A stretch of DNA of 41,933 nucleotides from Pseudomonadota bacterium (GCA_023431055.1 JAEYXX010000037.1:1-41933), one strand, 5' to 3'. Numbered from the stretch's first letter, positions 28,371 through 37,544 are shown. The notes: generated by a model not told the origin, from the letters alone. A program made the numbers and translations.

Positions 28371-28799
28371 TTAGGGCGTTTCCTGTGCTTCCACCGTGGT
28401 GATGCGCAGGTGCGAGAAGCCCAACTTGCCGGCGGCGTCCATGGCGGTGATCACCGCCTGGTGCGGCGTCTTGCCGTCGGCGCTGATGATCAGCGGCAGG
28501 CTGTTGTCGCCGTCGGACTCCTTCTGCAGGGCAGCCATGAGGTTGCTCAGGTTGCTCTCCAGCAGCGCCTTGCCGTTGACCGAAAACGCGCCGTCGGCAC
28601 CGATCAGTACCTCGACCTGCTTGAGCTCGGTCTGCTCCGGCGGCGTGCCGCTGGCCGCCTCGGGCAGGTCGACCTTGAGCTGGGTCTCGCGGGTAAAGGT
28701 GGTGGTGACCACGAAGAACAGCAGCAGGATGAAAACCACGTCAATCAACGAGGCCAGGTTGATCTCGACGTTCTCCCGCGGTTTGCGCCGGAATTTCAC
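28371..28799 (-). CDS. exbD: ExbD/TolR family proton-channel subunit
   Basis: A 142-residue protein with one N-terminal membrane helix carrying the essential aspartate (INLASLIDVVFILLLFFVVTT cut at its core) and a periplasmic domain. With ExbB it turns the proton gradient into force, usually through TonB. No tonB is seen here; this pair corresponds to PA2982-PA2983, linked to the lipid A genes. The start is a GTG overlapping exbB by 4 bp. Confidence 0.93.
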   Translation of the reverse strand: MKFRRKPRENVEINLASLIDVVFILLLFFVVTTTFTRETQLKVDLPEAASGTPPEQTELKQVEVLIGADGAFSVNGKALLESNLSNLMAALQKESDGDNSLPLIISADGKTPHQAVITAMDAAGKLGFSHLRITTVEAQETP

Positions 28800-29428
28800 G
28801 CCTTGCCCTCACCCAGGTCGACGTCGCGATCACCCTGCACCATTTCCACCAGCTTGATCGCTTCCTGCTCCATGCCGACTACCAGCTCGTCGACACGACG
28901 CTGCAGATAGCGATGGAAGAACAGTGCCGGGATCGCCACCATCAGACCAGCTGCCGTGGTGATCAGCGCCTTGGAGATACCACCGGCAAGCATCGGCGCG
29001 TTGGCCATGCCCGACCCCATGAAGGAGCTGAAGATCTCGATCATGCCCAGCACGGTGCCGAGCAGGCCGAGCAGCGGGGCGATGCCGGCAATGGTGCCGA
29101 GCGCATTGAGGTAGCGCTCCAGCTCGTGGATGACGCGGGCTGCGGCCTCCTCGATGCACTCTTTCATGATCTCGCGACCATGCTTGGAGTTGGCCAGGCC
29201 GGCAGCGAGAATCTGCCCCAGCGGCGAATGCTCACGCAGCTCCTTGAGCTTCTGGTTGTTGAGTTTCTTGTCCTTGATCCAGCGCCATACCTGGGCCAGC
29301 AGATTGGCCGGGGTGACGCGGGCGGGCCGCAGGGTCCACAGGCGCTCGGCAACGATGCCGGCAGCAGCGATGGAACAGAGAATGATCGGCAGCATCATCC
29401 AGCCGCCAGCTTTGACCAGTTCCCACAC
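28796..29428 (-). CDS. exbB: ExbB/TolQ family proton-channel subunit
   Basis: A 210-residue protein with three membrane helices: near the N-terminus (GWMMLPIILCSIAAAGIVAE), then after a cytoplasmic loop GTIAGIAPLLGLLGTVLGMI and ALITTAAGLMVAIPALFFH. The best start is the GTG at 29428 (VWELVKAGGWM) behind a purine-rich GAGGGGG; an upstream extension to 29461 seems untranslated. It probably makes a pentamer around ExbD. The gene lies 72 bp after comEC. Confidence 0.93.
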   Translation of the reverse strand: MWELVKAGGWMMLPIILCSIAAAGIVAERLWTLRPARVTPANLLAQVWRWIKDKKLNNQKLKELREHSPLGQILAAGLANSKHGREIMKECIEEAAARVIHELERYLNALGTIAGIAPLLGLLGTVLGMIEIFSSFMGSGMANAPMLAGGISKALITTAAGLMVAIPALFFHRYLQRRVDELVVGMEQEAIKLVEMVQGDRDVDLGEGKA

Positions 29429-29500
29429 GGTAGAGAATCCCCCTCGAAAAAGTGGCGCCACTCTAGCACAGGGTGCAACGCCCGCCGACCGCCGCCGTTC

Positions 29501-31726
29501 TCATTTTTCCCGCCAGAAACGTGGCTCGCTTCGCAACCCTCGCGCCGCACCATGTTCACCCAGGCGAATATGCAGGGCGCCGTGCAACGCGGTGTCATGC
29601 ACCTCGACACCTGCTGCCCGATAGCGCTCCAGCACCTGCGGGTGAGGATGTCCAAAGGCGTTGTGACGACTGCGGGTGATCAGCACGTGCTGCGCCCCGA
29701 CCGCATCGATGAAAGCCTGGCTGGATGACGTGCGACTGCCGTGATGGGGCGCCAGTAGCCACCGCGAGGCCAGGGGAAAGTCGGCCTGCATCAGCGCGCG
29801 CTCGGCCAGGATGTCGATATCACCGGTCAACAGCAGGCGCTCGCCGCCGGCCTCCACCTGTAGCACACAGGAACGTTGATTACCGGAGCTGGCCCGCTGC
29901 CACTGCCACAGCCTGAACGTCACGTCATTCCATTGCCAGCTTTGCCCCGATTCGCAAGCCTCAGCACCAAGCGCCTTGGCCAGACGCTGCGGCTCACCAC
30001 TGATGACCCGGGCCACCGGCATCCCGGCCTTGATCGCTGCAGCGCCGCCGGCATGATCATTGTCGGCATGACTGAGCAGCATCAGATCGAGACGCCTGAG
30101 GTTCATCGCACGCAAGGAAGGCAGGACAATACGCTCCCCGGTATCGAAATCGCCGAAACGCGGTCCTGCGTCGTACAGCAGGCTGTGTTCTCGGGTACGC
30201 ACCAGCACCGCCAGCCCCTGCCCCACGTCCAGCACCCAGACATCGGCACGGCCATCGTCCAGGTGCTGTGTGGGCAACAACAATGCAGGCAACAACAGCG
30301 CGAGGCCGGGCAGGCGCAAGGGTACGCCGGCAGGTAGCAGGAGCAACAAGGCGCCTGCCGCTGCCAGTAGCCAGGCCCAGAGCGGCAGATTGCTGGGCAA
30401 CCAGGCAGGCAGCCAAGCAGCGATCACGCCGAGCAATTCGAACAACAGATACAGCGCACCGCCGGCCAGCCACAACAGGCCCTCCCCAATCACGGGAACG
30501 GGCAGCAGCAGAGTGCCCAGCAAGGCCAGGGGCACGACCACCAGCCCCACCCAGGGCACGGCAACCAGGTTGGCCAGCGGCCCGCTGCTGCTGACCGGCA
30601 GGCCGAGGAGGAGCATCATCGGCAGCAGGCCGATGGCCATGGTCCATTGCGCGCGCGTCAGACCGCGCCACCAGCCCCAGACGCCGAGCCGACCGCCGAA
30701 CACCAGTACAAGCACCGCGACCGCCGAGAACGACAGCCAGAAACCAGGCTGTAGCGAAGCCAATGGCTCCAGCAGCAGGACCACGAGCAGAGCCAGCAAC
30801 AGCGGCCACCATGCGCCCAGATGACGAAAGCGCAAGCGCCACAGCAGCACCAGCGCGACCATCACGCAGGCTCGGCGCACCGGCACCTCGAAACCGGCCA
30901 GAAAACCGTAGAGCAAGGCTCCAGTCAGGGCTAAGGCACAAGCACAGGGCAGCCAGGGCAGGCGCCTGGGCCAGGCACCGAGCTTCGCCAGCAGTGCCAC
31001 CAGGCCATAGAGAAACCCGGCCAGCAGCGCGATGTGCTGCCCCGAGATAACCATCAGATGCACCGTTCCGGTGTGCTGAAGCAGGCGCCAGTCTGTTGTG
31101 CTCAGACCCGAACCATCGCCCAGAACCAGCGCCGCAATGGCGCCCTGCCGCTCAAAGGCCGGCACAGCCAGCAATTGCTGACGCAGGCTGTCACGCCAAC
31201 TGCCCAATCCTGTCGCGGATGACAGGCGCTCACCTGACTTGATCGTACCCGTAGCGCCGATACGCTGCGCCAACAGCCAGGCCTCGTAGTCGAAACGCTG
31301 CGGATTGACCAGACCGTGCGGGCGCTTAAGATTGACCGCCAGACGCCAGCGCTCACCGCCCTGCACCCGTGGCCCGCCATACCAGGCCACCCGCAGCCTT
31401 TTCGGCAACTCGGCACGACGCGAGTGAGTCTCCTCCAGCAGAAAGCGCACGACACCATCGGATACTTCGGGCAGCCCGACCACCCGCCCCTCCAGCCAAA
31501 GCGTGCGACCGTCGAGCTCAGGAGCGAGGCGATCATCCAGCGCCGATTGTGCAGAGTTGCAGGCCCAGGCCAGCCCCAGCAGGAAGAACCCCAGCGGGTA
31601 GACGCGCGTGAACAGCAAGGACAGACCGGCACAGGCTGCAACCAGCAATAGCCAGCCCGGCGGCAGGCTTGGCAGAAAACGCAGCGTCAATAACCCCAAG
31701 GCCAGCGCCAACATCCCTGTTCGCAT
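29501..31726 (-). CDS. comEC: ComEC/Rec2 DNA-uptake channel protein
   Basis: A 741-residue inner-membrane protein for bringing single-stranded DNA into the cell in natural transformation. A hydrophobic N-terminus with a DUF4131-like domain is followed by the Competence domain, with VMVISGQHIALLAGF-like motif (seen as HLMVISGQHIALLAG) and many membrane helices up to about 480. The C-terminal metallo-beta-lactamase-like domain has LSHADNDHAGG and LAPHHGSRTSS. The ATG at 31726 is preceded by GGGAGGAACA. All domains are complete, so the cell may be transformable. Confidence 0.93.
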   Translation of the reverse strand: MRTGMLALALGLLTLRFLPSLPPGWLLLVAACAGLSLLFTRVYPLGFFLLGLAWACNSAQSALDDRLAPELDGRTLWLEGRVVGLPEVSDGVVRFLLEETHSRRAELPKRLRVAWYGGPRVQGGERWRLAVNLKRPHGLVNPQRFDYEAWLLAQRIGATGTIKSGERLSSATGLGSWRDSLRQQLLAVPAFERQGAIAALVLGDGSGLSTTDWRLLQHTGTVHLMVISGQHIALLAGFLYGLVALLAKLGAWPRRLPWLPCACALALTGALLYGFLAGFEVPVRRACVMVALVLLWRLRFRHLGAWWPLLLALLVVLLLEPLASLQPGFWLSFSAVAVLVLVFGGRLGVWGWWRGLTRAQWTMAIGLLPMMLLLGLPVSSSGPLANLVAVPWVGLVVVPLALLGTLLLPVPVIGEGLLWLAGGALYLLFELLGVIAAWLPAWLPSNLPLWAWLLAAAGALLLLLPAGVPLRLPGLALLLPALLLPTQHLDDGRADVWVLDVGQGLAVLVRTREHSLLYDAGPRFGDFDTGERIVLPSLRAMNLRRLDLMLLSHADNDHAGGAAAIKAGMPVARVISGEPQRLAKALGAEACESGQSWQWNDVTFRLWQWQRASSGNQRSCVLQVEAGGERLLLTGDIDILAERALMQADFPLASRWLLAPHHGSRTSSSQAFIDAVGAQHVLITRSRHNAFGHPHPQVLERYRAAGVEVHDTALHGALHIRLGEHGAARGLRSEPRFWREK

Positions 31727-31852
31727 TGTTCCTCCCTGCTCATCGAGCTGCCGCGAGCGCGTCCAGCACTCACCTCTGGTCACAATATGGAAACGCTGGC
31801 CAGGCTGAATCCGTGCATAATATCGGCGCTTTTGCCTGCCCAGAGACTCTTC

Positions 31853-32380
31853 ATGCCGCGTCGTTTATTCAAGCGCTACATGCCCAACCCCGACAGCATC
31901 AAGGGTAACAAGTCCCTGCGCTTTCTCGGCAAACTCATTCATGATCCCAACCTCTGGCATCTCAACCGTCACTCGGTAGCCCGCGGTATGGCCATCGGCC
32001 TGTTCTGGGCGATGATCCCCATGCCCATGCAGATGCTGGCAGCCGCCGCCGTCGCCATCCCGATGCGCGCCAACCTGCCGATCTCCATCGGCCTGGTGTG
32101 GCTGACCAACCCCATCACCATGCCACCGATCTTCTACTGCACCTATAAAATGGGCGCCTGGATCATGCAGACGCCGCCGGTGCGCATGCCGCAGACCCTC
32201 AGCCTGGAATGGATCACGGCCGAAGTCGCCGTGCTGTGGAAACCCCTATACCTGGGTTCCTTCGTCTCCGGCCTGGTTCTCGCCGCACTGGGTTATGTGT
32301 TGACCATGCTCTACTGGCGCTGGTGGGTCCAGCGCAGCTGGCGCAAGCGTCAGGAAAAGCGCCGGCTGGAACGCCGCTGA
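31853..32380 (+). CDS. DUF2062 membrane protein
   Basis: A 175-residue inner-membrane protein of the DUF2062 family: MPRRLFKRYMPNP, then GMAIGLFWAMIPMPMQMLAAA, VWLTNPITMPPIFY, and a C-terminal helix with an Arg/Lys-rich end. Some relatives are fused to glycosyltransferases, but no function is established for the stand-alone form. The ATG at 31853 is used; the frame upstream overlaps the divergent comEC region. A CATAAT box (31816-31821) might be its -10. Confidence 0.9.
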   Translation: MPRRLFKRYMPNPDSIKGNKSLRFLGKLIHDPNLWHLNRHSVARGMAIGLFWAMIPMPMQMLAAAAVAIPMRANLPISIGLVWLTNPITMPPIFYCTYKMGAWIMQTPPVRMPQTLSLEWITAEVAVLWKPLYLGSFVSGLVLAALGYVLTMLYWRWWVQRSWRKRQEKRRLERR

Positions 32381-32384
32381 AAAG

Positions 32385-32412
32385 AAAAAGCCGTCGAAGT
32401 CGACGGCTTTTT
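32385..32412. terminator. Bidirectional terminator between DUF2062 gene and lolE
   Basis: AAAAAGCCGTCGA (32385-32397) and TCGACGGCTTTTT (32400-32412) form a perfect 13-bp inverted repeat with A/T runs at both outer ends, in the 37-bp convergent gap. Confidence 0.92.
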
Positions 32413-32417
32413 CATTC

Positions 32418-33662
32418 TTACTCGTAGCGTAGCGCTTCGGCCGGCTGCACCTGCGCTGCCCGCCATGAGGGGTAGAGCGTGGCGAGGAAACTCAGGATCA
32501 GCGCCGCCGAACAGATCAGCGCCACATCCAGCCACTGCAGGTCCGATGGCAGGCTGCTGATGAAGTAAACGTCGGAGCTCATCACCTGCTGCCCGGCGAA
32601 CGACTCCAGCCAAGCCACCAGCGCACTGACATTGAGCGCCGCCAGCACACCCAGCACCGTACCGATCAGCGTACCGACCAGACCGATCACCGAGCCCTGC
32701 ACCATGAAAATCGCCATGATCTGCCGCGGCGTGGCGCCAAGGGTGCGCAGGATGGCGATATCGCCGCCCTTGTCCGCGACCACCATGATCAGCGTGGCAA
32801 TGATGTTGAACGCCGCCACGGCGACGATCAGCAGCAGCAGCAGACCGATCATGGTCTTCTCCATCTTCATCGCGCTGAACAGGCTGCCCTGGGTATGAGT
32901 CCAGTCATCGGCACGGTAATCGCTGCCAAGCTGCGCCAGCAACGTCTTGGACACCTGCGGCGCCTGGTACAGATCCTTCAGCGCCAGACGAATACCCGGC
33001 ACCGTACCTTCCGGCAAGCGCTGCATGGCAGCGGCATCGACGACGTTGATCAGTGCCAGCGAGCTGTCCAGCTCGGCACCCACCTTGAACACCGCCGCGA
33101 CGTTCAAGCGCTGCATGCGCGGCGTGACGCCACCAGGCGCACTGCTCAGCTCGGGGATGATCAAGGTCAGCTTGTCCCCCACCTGCAGGCCGAAACGGCG
33201 CGCGGTGATATCACCGATCACCACGCCGAATTCGCCCGGCTGCAGATTGTTCAGGCTGCCCTGGCGGATGTGCTCGGGCAGGATCGATACCTTGCCCTCT
33301 TCCGCCGGATCGATGCCGTGGATCTGAATCGGCTGCATCAGCCCGCGATGCGAGAGCATGCCCTCCAGCTCGGCATAAGGGGCCGCGGCCTGCACCTGCG
33401 GATTGACCATGGCCTTGCCGGCCAGGGCGCGCCAGTCGGCAACCGGCTCGGCACCATAGACCATGGCGTGCGGCACCATGCCGAGAATCCGCGAGCTCAT
33501 TTCCTTCTGGAAGCCGTTCATTACCGACAGCACCACGATCATCGCCAGCACGCCGAGCGCCAGGCCGATCATCGAAGTCAGCGAAATGAAGGAGATGAAG
33601 TGGTTACGGCGCTTGGCCCGCGTATAGCGAGCGCCGATGAAGATACTCAGCGGACGAAACAT
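32418..33662 (-). CDS. lolE: Lipoprotein-releasing ABC permease LolE
   Basis: A 414-residue FtsX-like permease of the LolCDE complex that lifts outer-membrane lipoproteins from the inner membrane and hands them to LolA. One helix near residues 25-50 ([25 protein letters not shown]), a large periplasmic domain (about 50-265), then three helices from [16 protein letters not shown] on. It ends in QPAEALRYE, like its sister LolC at 34368. It is named LolE by position (downstream member, as PA2986); LolC and LolE differ little and could be exchanged. The ATG shares one base with the lolD stop. Confidence 0.92.
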   Translation of the reverse strand: MFRPLSIFIGARYTRAKRRNHFISFISLTSMIGLALGVLAMIVVLSVMNGFQKEMSSRILGMVPHAMVYGAEPVADWRALAGKAMVNPQVQAAAPYAELEGMLSHRGLMQPIQIHGIDPAEEGKVSILPEHIRQGSLNNLQPGEFGVVIGDITARRFGLQVGDKLTLIIPELSSAPGGVTPRMQRLNVAAVFKVGAELDSSLALINVVDAAAMQRLPEGTVPGIRLALKDLYQAPQVSKTLLAQLGSDYRADDWTHTQGSLFSAMKMEKTMIGLLLLLIVAVAAFNIIATLIMVVADKGGDIAILRTLGATPRQIMAIFMVQGSVIGLVGTLIGTVLGVLAALNVSALVAWLESFAGQQVMSSDVYFISSLPSDLQWLDVALICSAALILSFLATLYPSWRAAQVQPAEALRYE

Positions 33663-34375
33663 CAGAGGGCCACCAGCTTGCCGTCCTGCAGGCTGAGCAC
33701 GCGATCCATCTGCCGTGCCAGCTGCATGTCGTGGGTCACCACCAGAAATGCTGTATTGGAGTCGCGACTGAGCTCGCGCATCAGCTCCTGAATGCCTTCA
33801 GCGGTGTGCTGGTCGAGGTTGCCGGTGGGTTCATCGAGCAACACTAGCCCCGGGCGGTTGACCAGGGCACGGGCAATCGCCACACGCTGACGCTCACCAC
33901 CGGACAGTTCTGACGGTTTGTGATTGAGGCGATGACCAAGCCCGACTCGCTCGAGCAGCTTGGTGGCACGCTCGCGCGCCTCGCTGATCGACGTCTTGCC
34001 GATCAACAGCGGCATGCAGACGTTCTCCAGCGCGGTGAACTCGGCCAGCAGGTGATGGAACTGATAGACGAAACCCAGCGCGCGGTTGCGCAGCAGGCCG
34101 CGGGCGGTCTCGCTCAGTGCCGACAGTTGCTCGCCGGCCAGCCAGACACTGCCATCGCTGGGCGTATCCAGGCCACCGAGCATGTTCAGCAGGGTGCTCT
34201 TGCCGGAACCGGAACTGCCGACGATAGCCACGCGCTCGCCGGGCAAGAGCTCCAGTTCCAGACCATCGAGCACCACCACCGACTCGGGGCCCTCGTCGTA
34301 ACGCTTGCTCAGGTTGCGACAGCTGAGCACGGCATTGTGCTGTTTCATGGCGTTCTGGTTCATGGATTCACTCAT
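33662..34375 (-). CDS. lolD: Lipoprotein-releasing system ATPase LolD
   Basis: A 237-residue ABC ATPase powering the Lol exporter. Walker A is GSSGSGKST, the signature [10 protein letters not shown], Walker [11 protein letters not shown] with the family's QLMRELSRD region after it, and the switch His in VVTHDM. It overlaps lolC by 8 bp and lolE by 1 bp, so the three are made from one mRNA in step. ATG codons at 34375 and a few codons later are both possible; the first gives the 8-bp overlap. Confidence 0.95.
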   Translation of the reverse strand: MSESMNQNAMKQHNAVLSCRNLSKRYDEGPESVVVLDGLELELLPGERVAIVGSSGSGKSTLLNMLGGLDTPSDGSVWLAGEQLSALSETARGLLRNRALGFVYQFHHLLAEFTALENVCMPLLIGKTSISEARERATKLLERVGLGHRLNHKPSELSGGERQRVAIARALVNRPGLVLLDEPTGNLDQHTAEGIQELMRELSRDSNTAFLVVTHDMQLARQMDRVLSLQDGKLVAL

Positions 34376-35615
34376 AGCGCAGGGCCTCGGCGGGCTGGGT
34401 GCGCGCGGCGCGCCAGGCCGGATACAGGGTGGCGAAGAAACTCAGCAGCAGCGCCGCGGTACAAACCATCACCACGTCGGCGCTCTGCAGTTGCGAGGGC
34501 AGGTAATCGATGAAGTAGACATCGGCATTGAGAAACTTGATGCCCAGCAGACGTTCGATGCCGGCGATCAGGCTGCTGACGTTGAGCGCTGCGAGAATCC
34601 CCAGCACGGCGCCGATGAAGGTGCCGACCACACCGATCACCGTGCCCTGCACCATGAAGATGGCCATGATCTGCCGCGGCGTGGCGCCGAGGGTCCGCAG
34701 GATGGCGATGTCGCCCTTCTTGTCGGTCACCACCATCACCAAGGTGGAAATGATATTGAACGCGGCCACCGCGACGATCAGCAGCAGAAGCAGACCGATC
34801 ATGGTCTTCTCCATGCGGATGGCCTGGTACAGGTTACCGTGGGTGCGGGTCCAGTCGCGGGCGTAGAAATCGCCGTCGAGGGTCTGCGCGATCTCCCAGG
34901 CGCTGCGCGGCGCCTGGAACAGATCATCGAACTTCAGGCGCAGGCCCTGTACCTGATCCGGCTTCCAGCGCTGCAGGCGCGCCAGGTCACTGATGTTGGC
35001 CAGGGCCAGCGCACCGTCGATCTCGCCGGCACCGACGTGAAAGATGCCGGTGACGGTAAAACGCTTCAGACGTGGGAACATGCCGGCGGGGGTCACGGTG
35101 ACTTCGGGGGCGACGAAGGTGACCTTGTCACCGAGCTTGAGACCCAGCTTGGCGGCGGCCTTGTCGCCGATGACCATGGCGAAATCGCCTGGCTGCAGAC
35201 TATCGAGACTGCCCTGCTGGAAGAAGTCATCGATGATCGAAACCTTGCGCTCCTGCTCGGGATCGATGGCATTGATCAGTACCTTCTGCACCTTGCCATC
35301 GTGCGTCAGCAACCCCTGCATCTGGGTAAAGGGCGCCAGCGCCTCGACACGCGGGTGGCGCTCGACCTGTCGCGCCAATGCCGGCCAGTCACTGACCGGC
35401 GTCGGCGATTCGACCGTGGCGTGGGGAATCATCCCCAGCACGCGGGTGCGCATCTCGTGATCGAAACCGTTCATGACCGACAACACCAGAATCATCACCA
35501 TCACCCCCAGGGTGAGGCCGAGCATGGACGTCAGGGAAATGAACGAGACGAAGTGGTTTCGGCGCTTGGCCCGCGTGTAGCGCGTACCGATAAATACGAA
35601 CAGAGGTCTGAACAT
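34368..35615 (-). CDS. lolC: Lipoprotein-releasing ABC permease LolC
   Basis: A 415-residue FtsX-type permease, first gene of lolC-lolD-lolE. Four membrane helices flank a periplasmic domain as in LolE; the start [20 protein letters not shown] and the end QPAEALRYE are nearly the same in both. In E. coli LolC recruits the chaperone LolA through a periplasmic hook, while LolE binds the lipoprotein; the division here is assumed from gene order. The segment [20 protein letters not shown] is identical in the two proteins. Confidence 0.92.
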   Translation of the reverse strand: MFRPLFVFIGTRYTRAKRRNHFVSFISLTSMLGLTLGVMVMILVLSVMNGFDHEMRTRVLGMIPHATVESPTPVSDWPALARQVERHPRVEALAPFTQMQGLLTHDGKVQKVLINAIDPEQERKVSIIDDFFQQGSLDSLQPGDFAMVIGDKAAAKLGLKLGDKVTFVAPEVTVTPAGMFPRLKRFTVTGIFHVGAGEIDGALALANISDLARLQRWKPDQVQGLRLKFDDLFQAPRSAWEIAQTLDGDFYARDWTRTHGNLYQAIRMEKTMIGLLLLLIVAVAAFNIISTLVMVVTDKKGDIAILRTLGATPRQIMAIFMVQGTVIGVVGTFIGAVLGILAALNVSSLIAGIERLLGIKFLNADVYFIDYLPSQLQSADVVMVCTAALLLSFFATLYPAWRAARTQPAEALRYE

Positions 35616-35907
35616 GTCGGAGAGATTCGGGGGAAAGAAAAACGTCCATGTGGCGGGGCCCGGTCAGCGGCCTTACACTCAGAAGCGACTCGAGGTGGGC
35701 TGCGTAACGGACCTGCTGCGTTAAAAACACTTGGAAAGCCACTCATGGCCATCACACTTCAGTGTGACCCCGAAGGGACGAGCGAAGCGAGAATTGCTCG
35801 TTTACCATTCGTAACCGGCGCTTGCCCGGCGATGCTCGCCTGGCACGCATCCCGTTCGCGAGGCCTTCAACAGGCTCTTCGACCACCACCGCTTTCATGG
35901 GTTCGCC
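35616..35907. other. Gap between lolC and the PilZ gene, with possible dispersed repeat
   Basis: The 292-bp divergent gap has no gene I can support. Seen in it: CTGCTGCGTTAAAAAC near 35710-35725, a CACACT-TC-AGTGTG hairpin near 35753, and CGAGC/GCTCG arms near 35778-35800. The GCTGCGTTAAAAAC motif resembles pieces of a sequence repeated in many Pseudomonas genomes, from memory only. Promoters of lolC and the PilZ gene must be here, but I find no clear pair of boxes. Confidence 0.45.
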
Positions 35908-36474
35908 ATGTCGACTAACGATGTAGATGATCGCCGCGAATACTATCGTATCGACGATACGATCGCACTGGAATTCAGCCTGCTGTCGGGGGCCGAGGCC
36001 CATGCCAGCGACGCGCTTCACGATTCATCGCCGCTGTTCAACCTGCTCAGCGACCTGCACCTGATGGACTTCGAATCCCAGCATCTGCTGCGCCATATCA
36101 CTGAGCGCGACCGTACCCTGGCCAACTACCTGAAGGTGATCAACAAGCGCATCGACCTGCTTGGCCAGGCCGTGGCGCAGAGCCTGCTGCGCGACATCGG
36201 CGCGCCACGCCAGGTATCGCTGTCCGAAGGCGGCATCAGCTTCAATAACGCCCAGGCCGTGGCGCCGGGCAGCCATCTGGCGATCAAGATGGTGCTGATG
36301 CCCCAGGCGCTCGGTCTCCTCCTGCGTGGCCAGGTGGTGCACTGCAGCCAGCGCGCGGATGGCCAATTCGAGATAGGCACCGAGTTCGAAGCGTTGACCG
36401 ACGCACAGCGCCAGTTGCTGGCTCGGCATATCCTGCAAAAGCAGGCTTTGGAGCGTCGCCAAGCCCGCGAATGA
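35908..36474 (+). CDS. PilZ-domain protein with long internal helical insert
   Basis: A 188-residue cytoplasmic protein at the PA2989 position. The c-di-GMP motif RxxxR is Arg10-EYY-Arg14. The second motif appears as Ser104-L-Ser106-EG-Gly109, fitting (D/N)xSxxG except for its first residue. About 90 residues separate the two, far more than in a minimal PilZ domain; the insert (about 30-95) looks helical, with leucines and charges (FNLLSDLHLMDFESQHLLRH, YLKVINKRIDLLGQAV). Long-helix PilZ proteins of Xanthomonas form tetramers; likeness to them is my inference. A nucleotide receptor role is likely but not certain. Confidence 0.85.
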   Translation: MSTNDVDDRREYYRIDDTIALEFSLLSGAEAHASDALHDSSPLFNLLSDLHLMDFESQHLLRHITERDRTLANYLKVINKRIDLLGQAVAQSLLRDIGAPRQVSLSEGGISFNNAQAVAPGSHLAIKMVLMPQALGLLLRGQVVHCSQRADGQFEIGTEFEALTDAQRQLLARHILQKQALERRQARE

Positions 36475-36493
36475 CAGTCGCCAAGGAACCGCC

Positions 36494-36796
36494 ATGTATC
36501 GTCTCGCTCTGCTTTTCACCCTGCTCGCCCCTACTGCTCTACTCGCCGATACCCTGACCATTCCCCTGGGCAGCCAGGGCGCCGATCTCGACGCCAGCAA
36601 TCTGCCGCATAAAGGCCAGTCCAAGCGTTCGGTACTGGAGCGTTTCGGCCTGGCCGATGAAGAGCACAAGCCCGTCGGCCAGCCGCCGATCACACGCTGG
36701 GACTACCGCGAATTCAGCGTCTATTTCGAATACGATCACGTGATCAACAGCGTGCGCCATCACCAGCCACGTCACCTCGACACCGCCAAGGAGTAA
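36494..36796 (+). CDS. Small exported conserved protein
   Basis: A 100-residue protein with a signal peptide (hydrophobic residues 4-17, cleavage probably after ALLA), so periplasmic. The mature part contains SKRSVLERFGLADEEHKPVG and PPITRWDYREFSVYFEYDHVINSVR, a pattern recalling the small BamE/SmpA fold, but no lipobox cysteine exists. It lies 19 bp after the PilZ gene and 2 bp before the phosphodiesterase gene, probably in one operon. The function is unknown. Confidence 0.85.
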   Translation: MYRLALLFTLLAPTALLADTLTIPLGSQGADLDASNLPHKGQSKRSVLERFGLADEEHKPVGQPPITRWDYREFSVYFEYDHVINSVRHHQPRHLDTAKE

Positions 36797-36798
36797 CA

Positions 36799-37518
36799 GT
36801 GACTCTCATCTACGGCCATCGCGGCGCCAAGGGCGAAGCCCCGGAAAATACCCTGGCCAGTTTCCAGCGCTGCCTGGAACACGGCGTCGACCGCTGCGAG
36901 CTGGATCTGCATCTGTCGCGCGACGGCGAACTGATGGTGATCCACGACCCGACGCTCAAACGCACTACCGGCCTGCGCGGCAAGGTGGTCGAACACGACG
37001 CCGCCGAACTGGTGAAGTACGACGCGCGCAAGGGCGGCCCTGGCTGGGTGCGCCCATGCCCCATTCCGCGCCTGGAAGAATTGTTCCAGCAGTGCAAGTT
37101 CGAGCATTGGCAGTTGGAGGTGAAAAGCGCCTCGAAAGTGCGCGCCGCGCGCACCGTGCTGGCCATCTCGGAGCTGGTCGAACGCTTCGGTTTGCGCGAG
37201 CAGATCACCATCACCTCCAGCTCACGGGAGGTACTCAAGGCCGCGCGCGAACTGACCCCGCAGTTGCAACTGGGTCTGGTTGCCGAGTACGCCTGGCTCG
37301 ACCCACTGAAAGTAGCGGCGCATTACGACTGCCACCTGCTGGCGCTGAACTGGACGCTGTGCAGCCCGGAGCGCCTGCTCAAGGCGCAGAAGCAGGGGAT
37401 GCACGTATCAGTGTGGACGGTCAATGAGCCGGCGCTGATGCGCCGCCTGGCCGACTTCGGTGTCGACAGCATCATCACCGACTTCCCCGGCATCGCGGTG
37501 CAGACGCTGCGCGGCTGA
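36799..37518 (+). CDS. Glycerophosphodiester phosphodiesterase
   Basis: A 239-residue GDPD TIM-barrel enzyme. HRG in YGHRGAKGEAPENTLASF and the ExD...H set in CELDLHLSRDGELMVIHDPTLKRTT are the metal-binding and catalytic residues; HVSVWTVNEPALMRRL is the barrel end. No signal peptide is seen, so it is cytoplasmic (UgpQ-like), releasing glycerol-3-phosphate from lipid head groups. The start is a GTG at 36799 with AAGGAG just upstream. It matches PA2990. Confidence 0.93.
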   Translation: MTLIYGHRGAKGEAPENTLASFQRCLEHGVDRCELDLHLSRDGELMVIHDPTLKRTTGLRGKVVEHDAAELVKYDARKGGPGWVRPCPIPRLEELFQQCKFEHWQLEVKSASKVRAARTVLAISELVERFGLREQITITSSSREVLKAARELTPQLQLGLVAEYAWLDPLKVAAHYDCHLLALNWTLCSPERLLKAQKQGMHVSVWTVNEPALMRRLADFGVDSIITDFPGIAVQTLRG

Positions 37519-37544
37519 GCCTTAGCGCCCTCTCCCCCAGCGCC

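Noticed and set aside
35389..35742. A 117-codon frame overlapping the start of lolC on the same strand.
   Set aside because: It is in another frame of lolC and its promoter gap, has no ribosome site, and its middle is arginine-rich noise.
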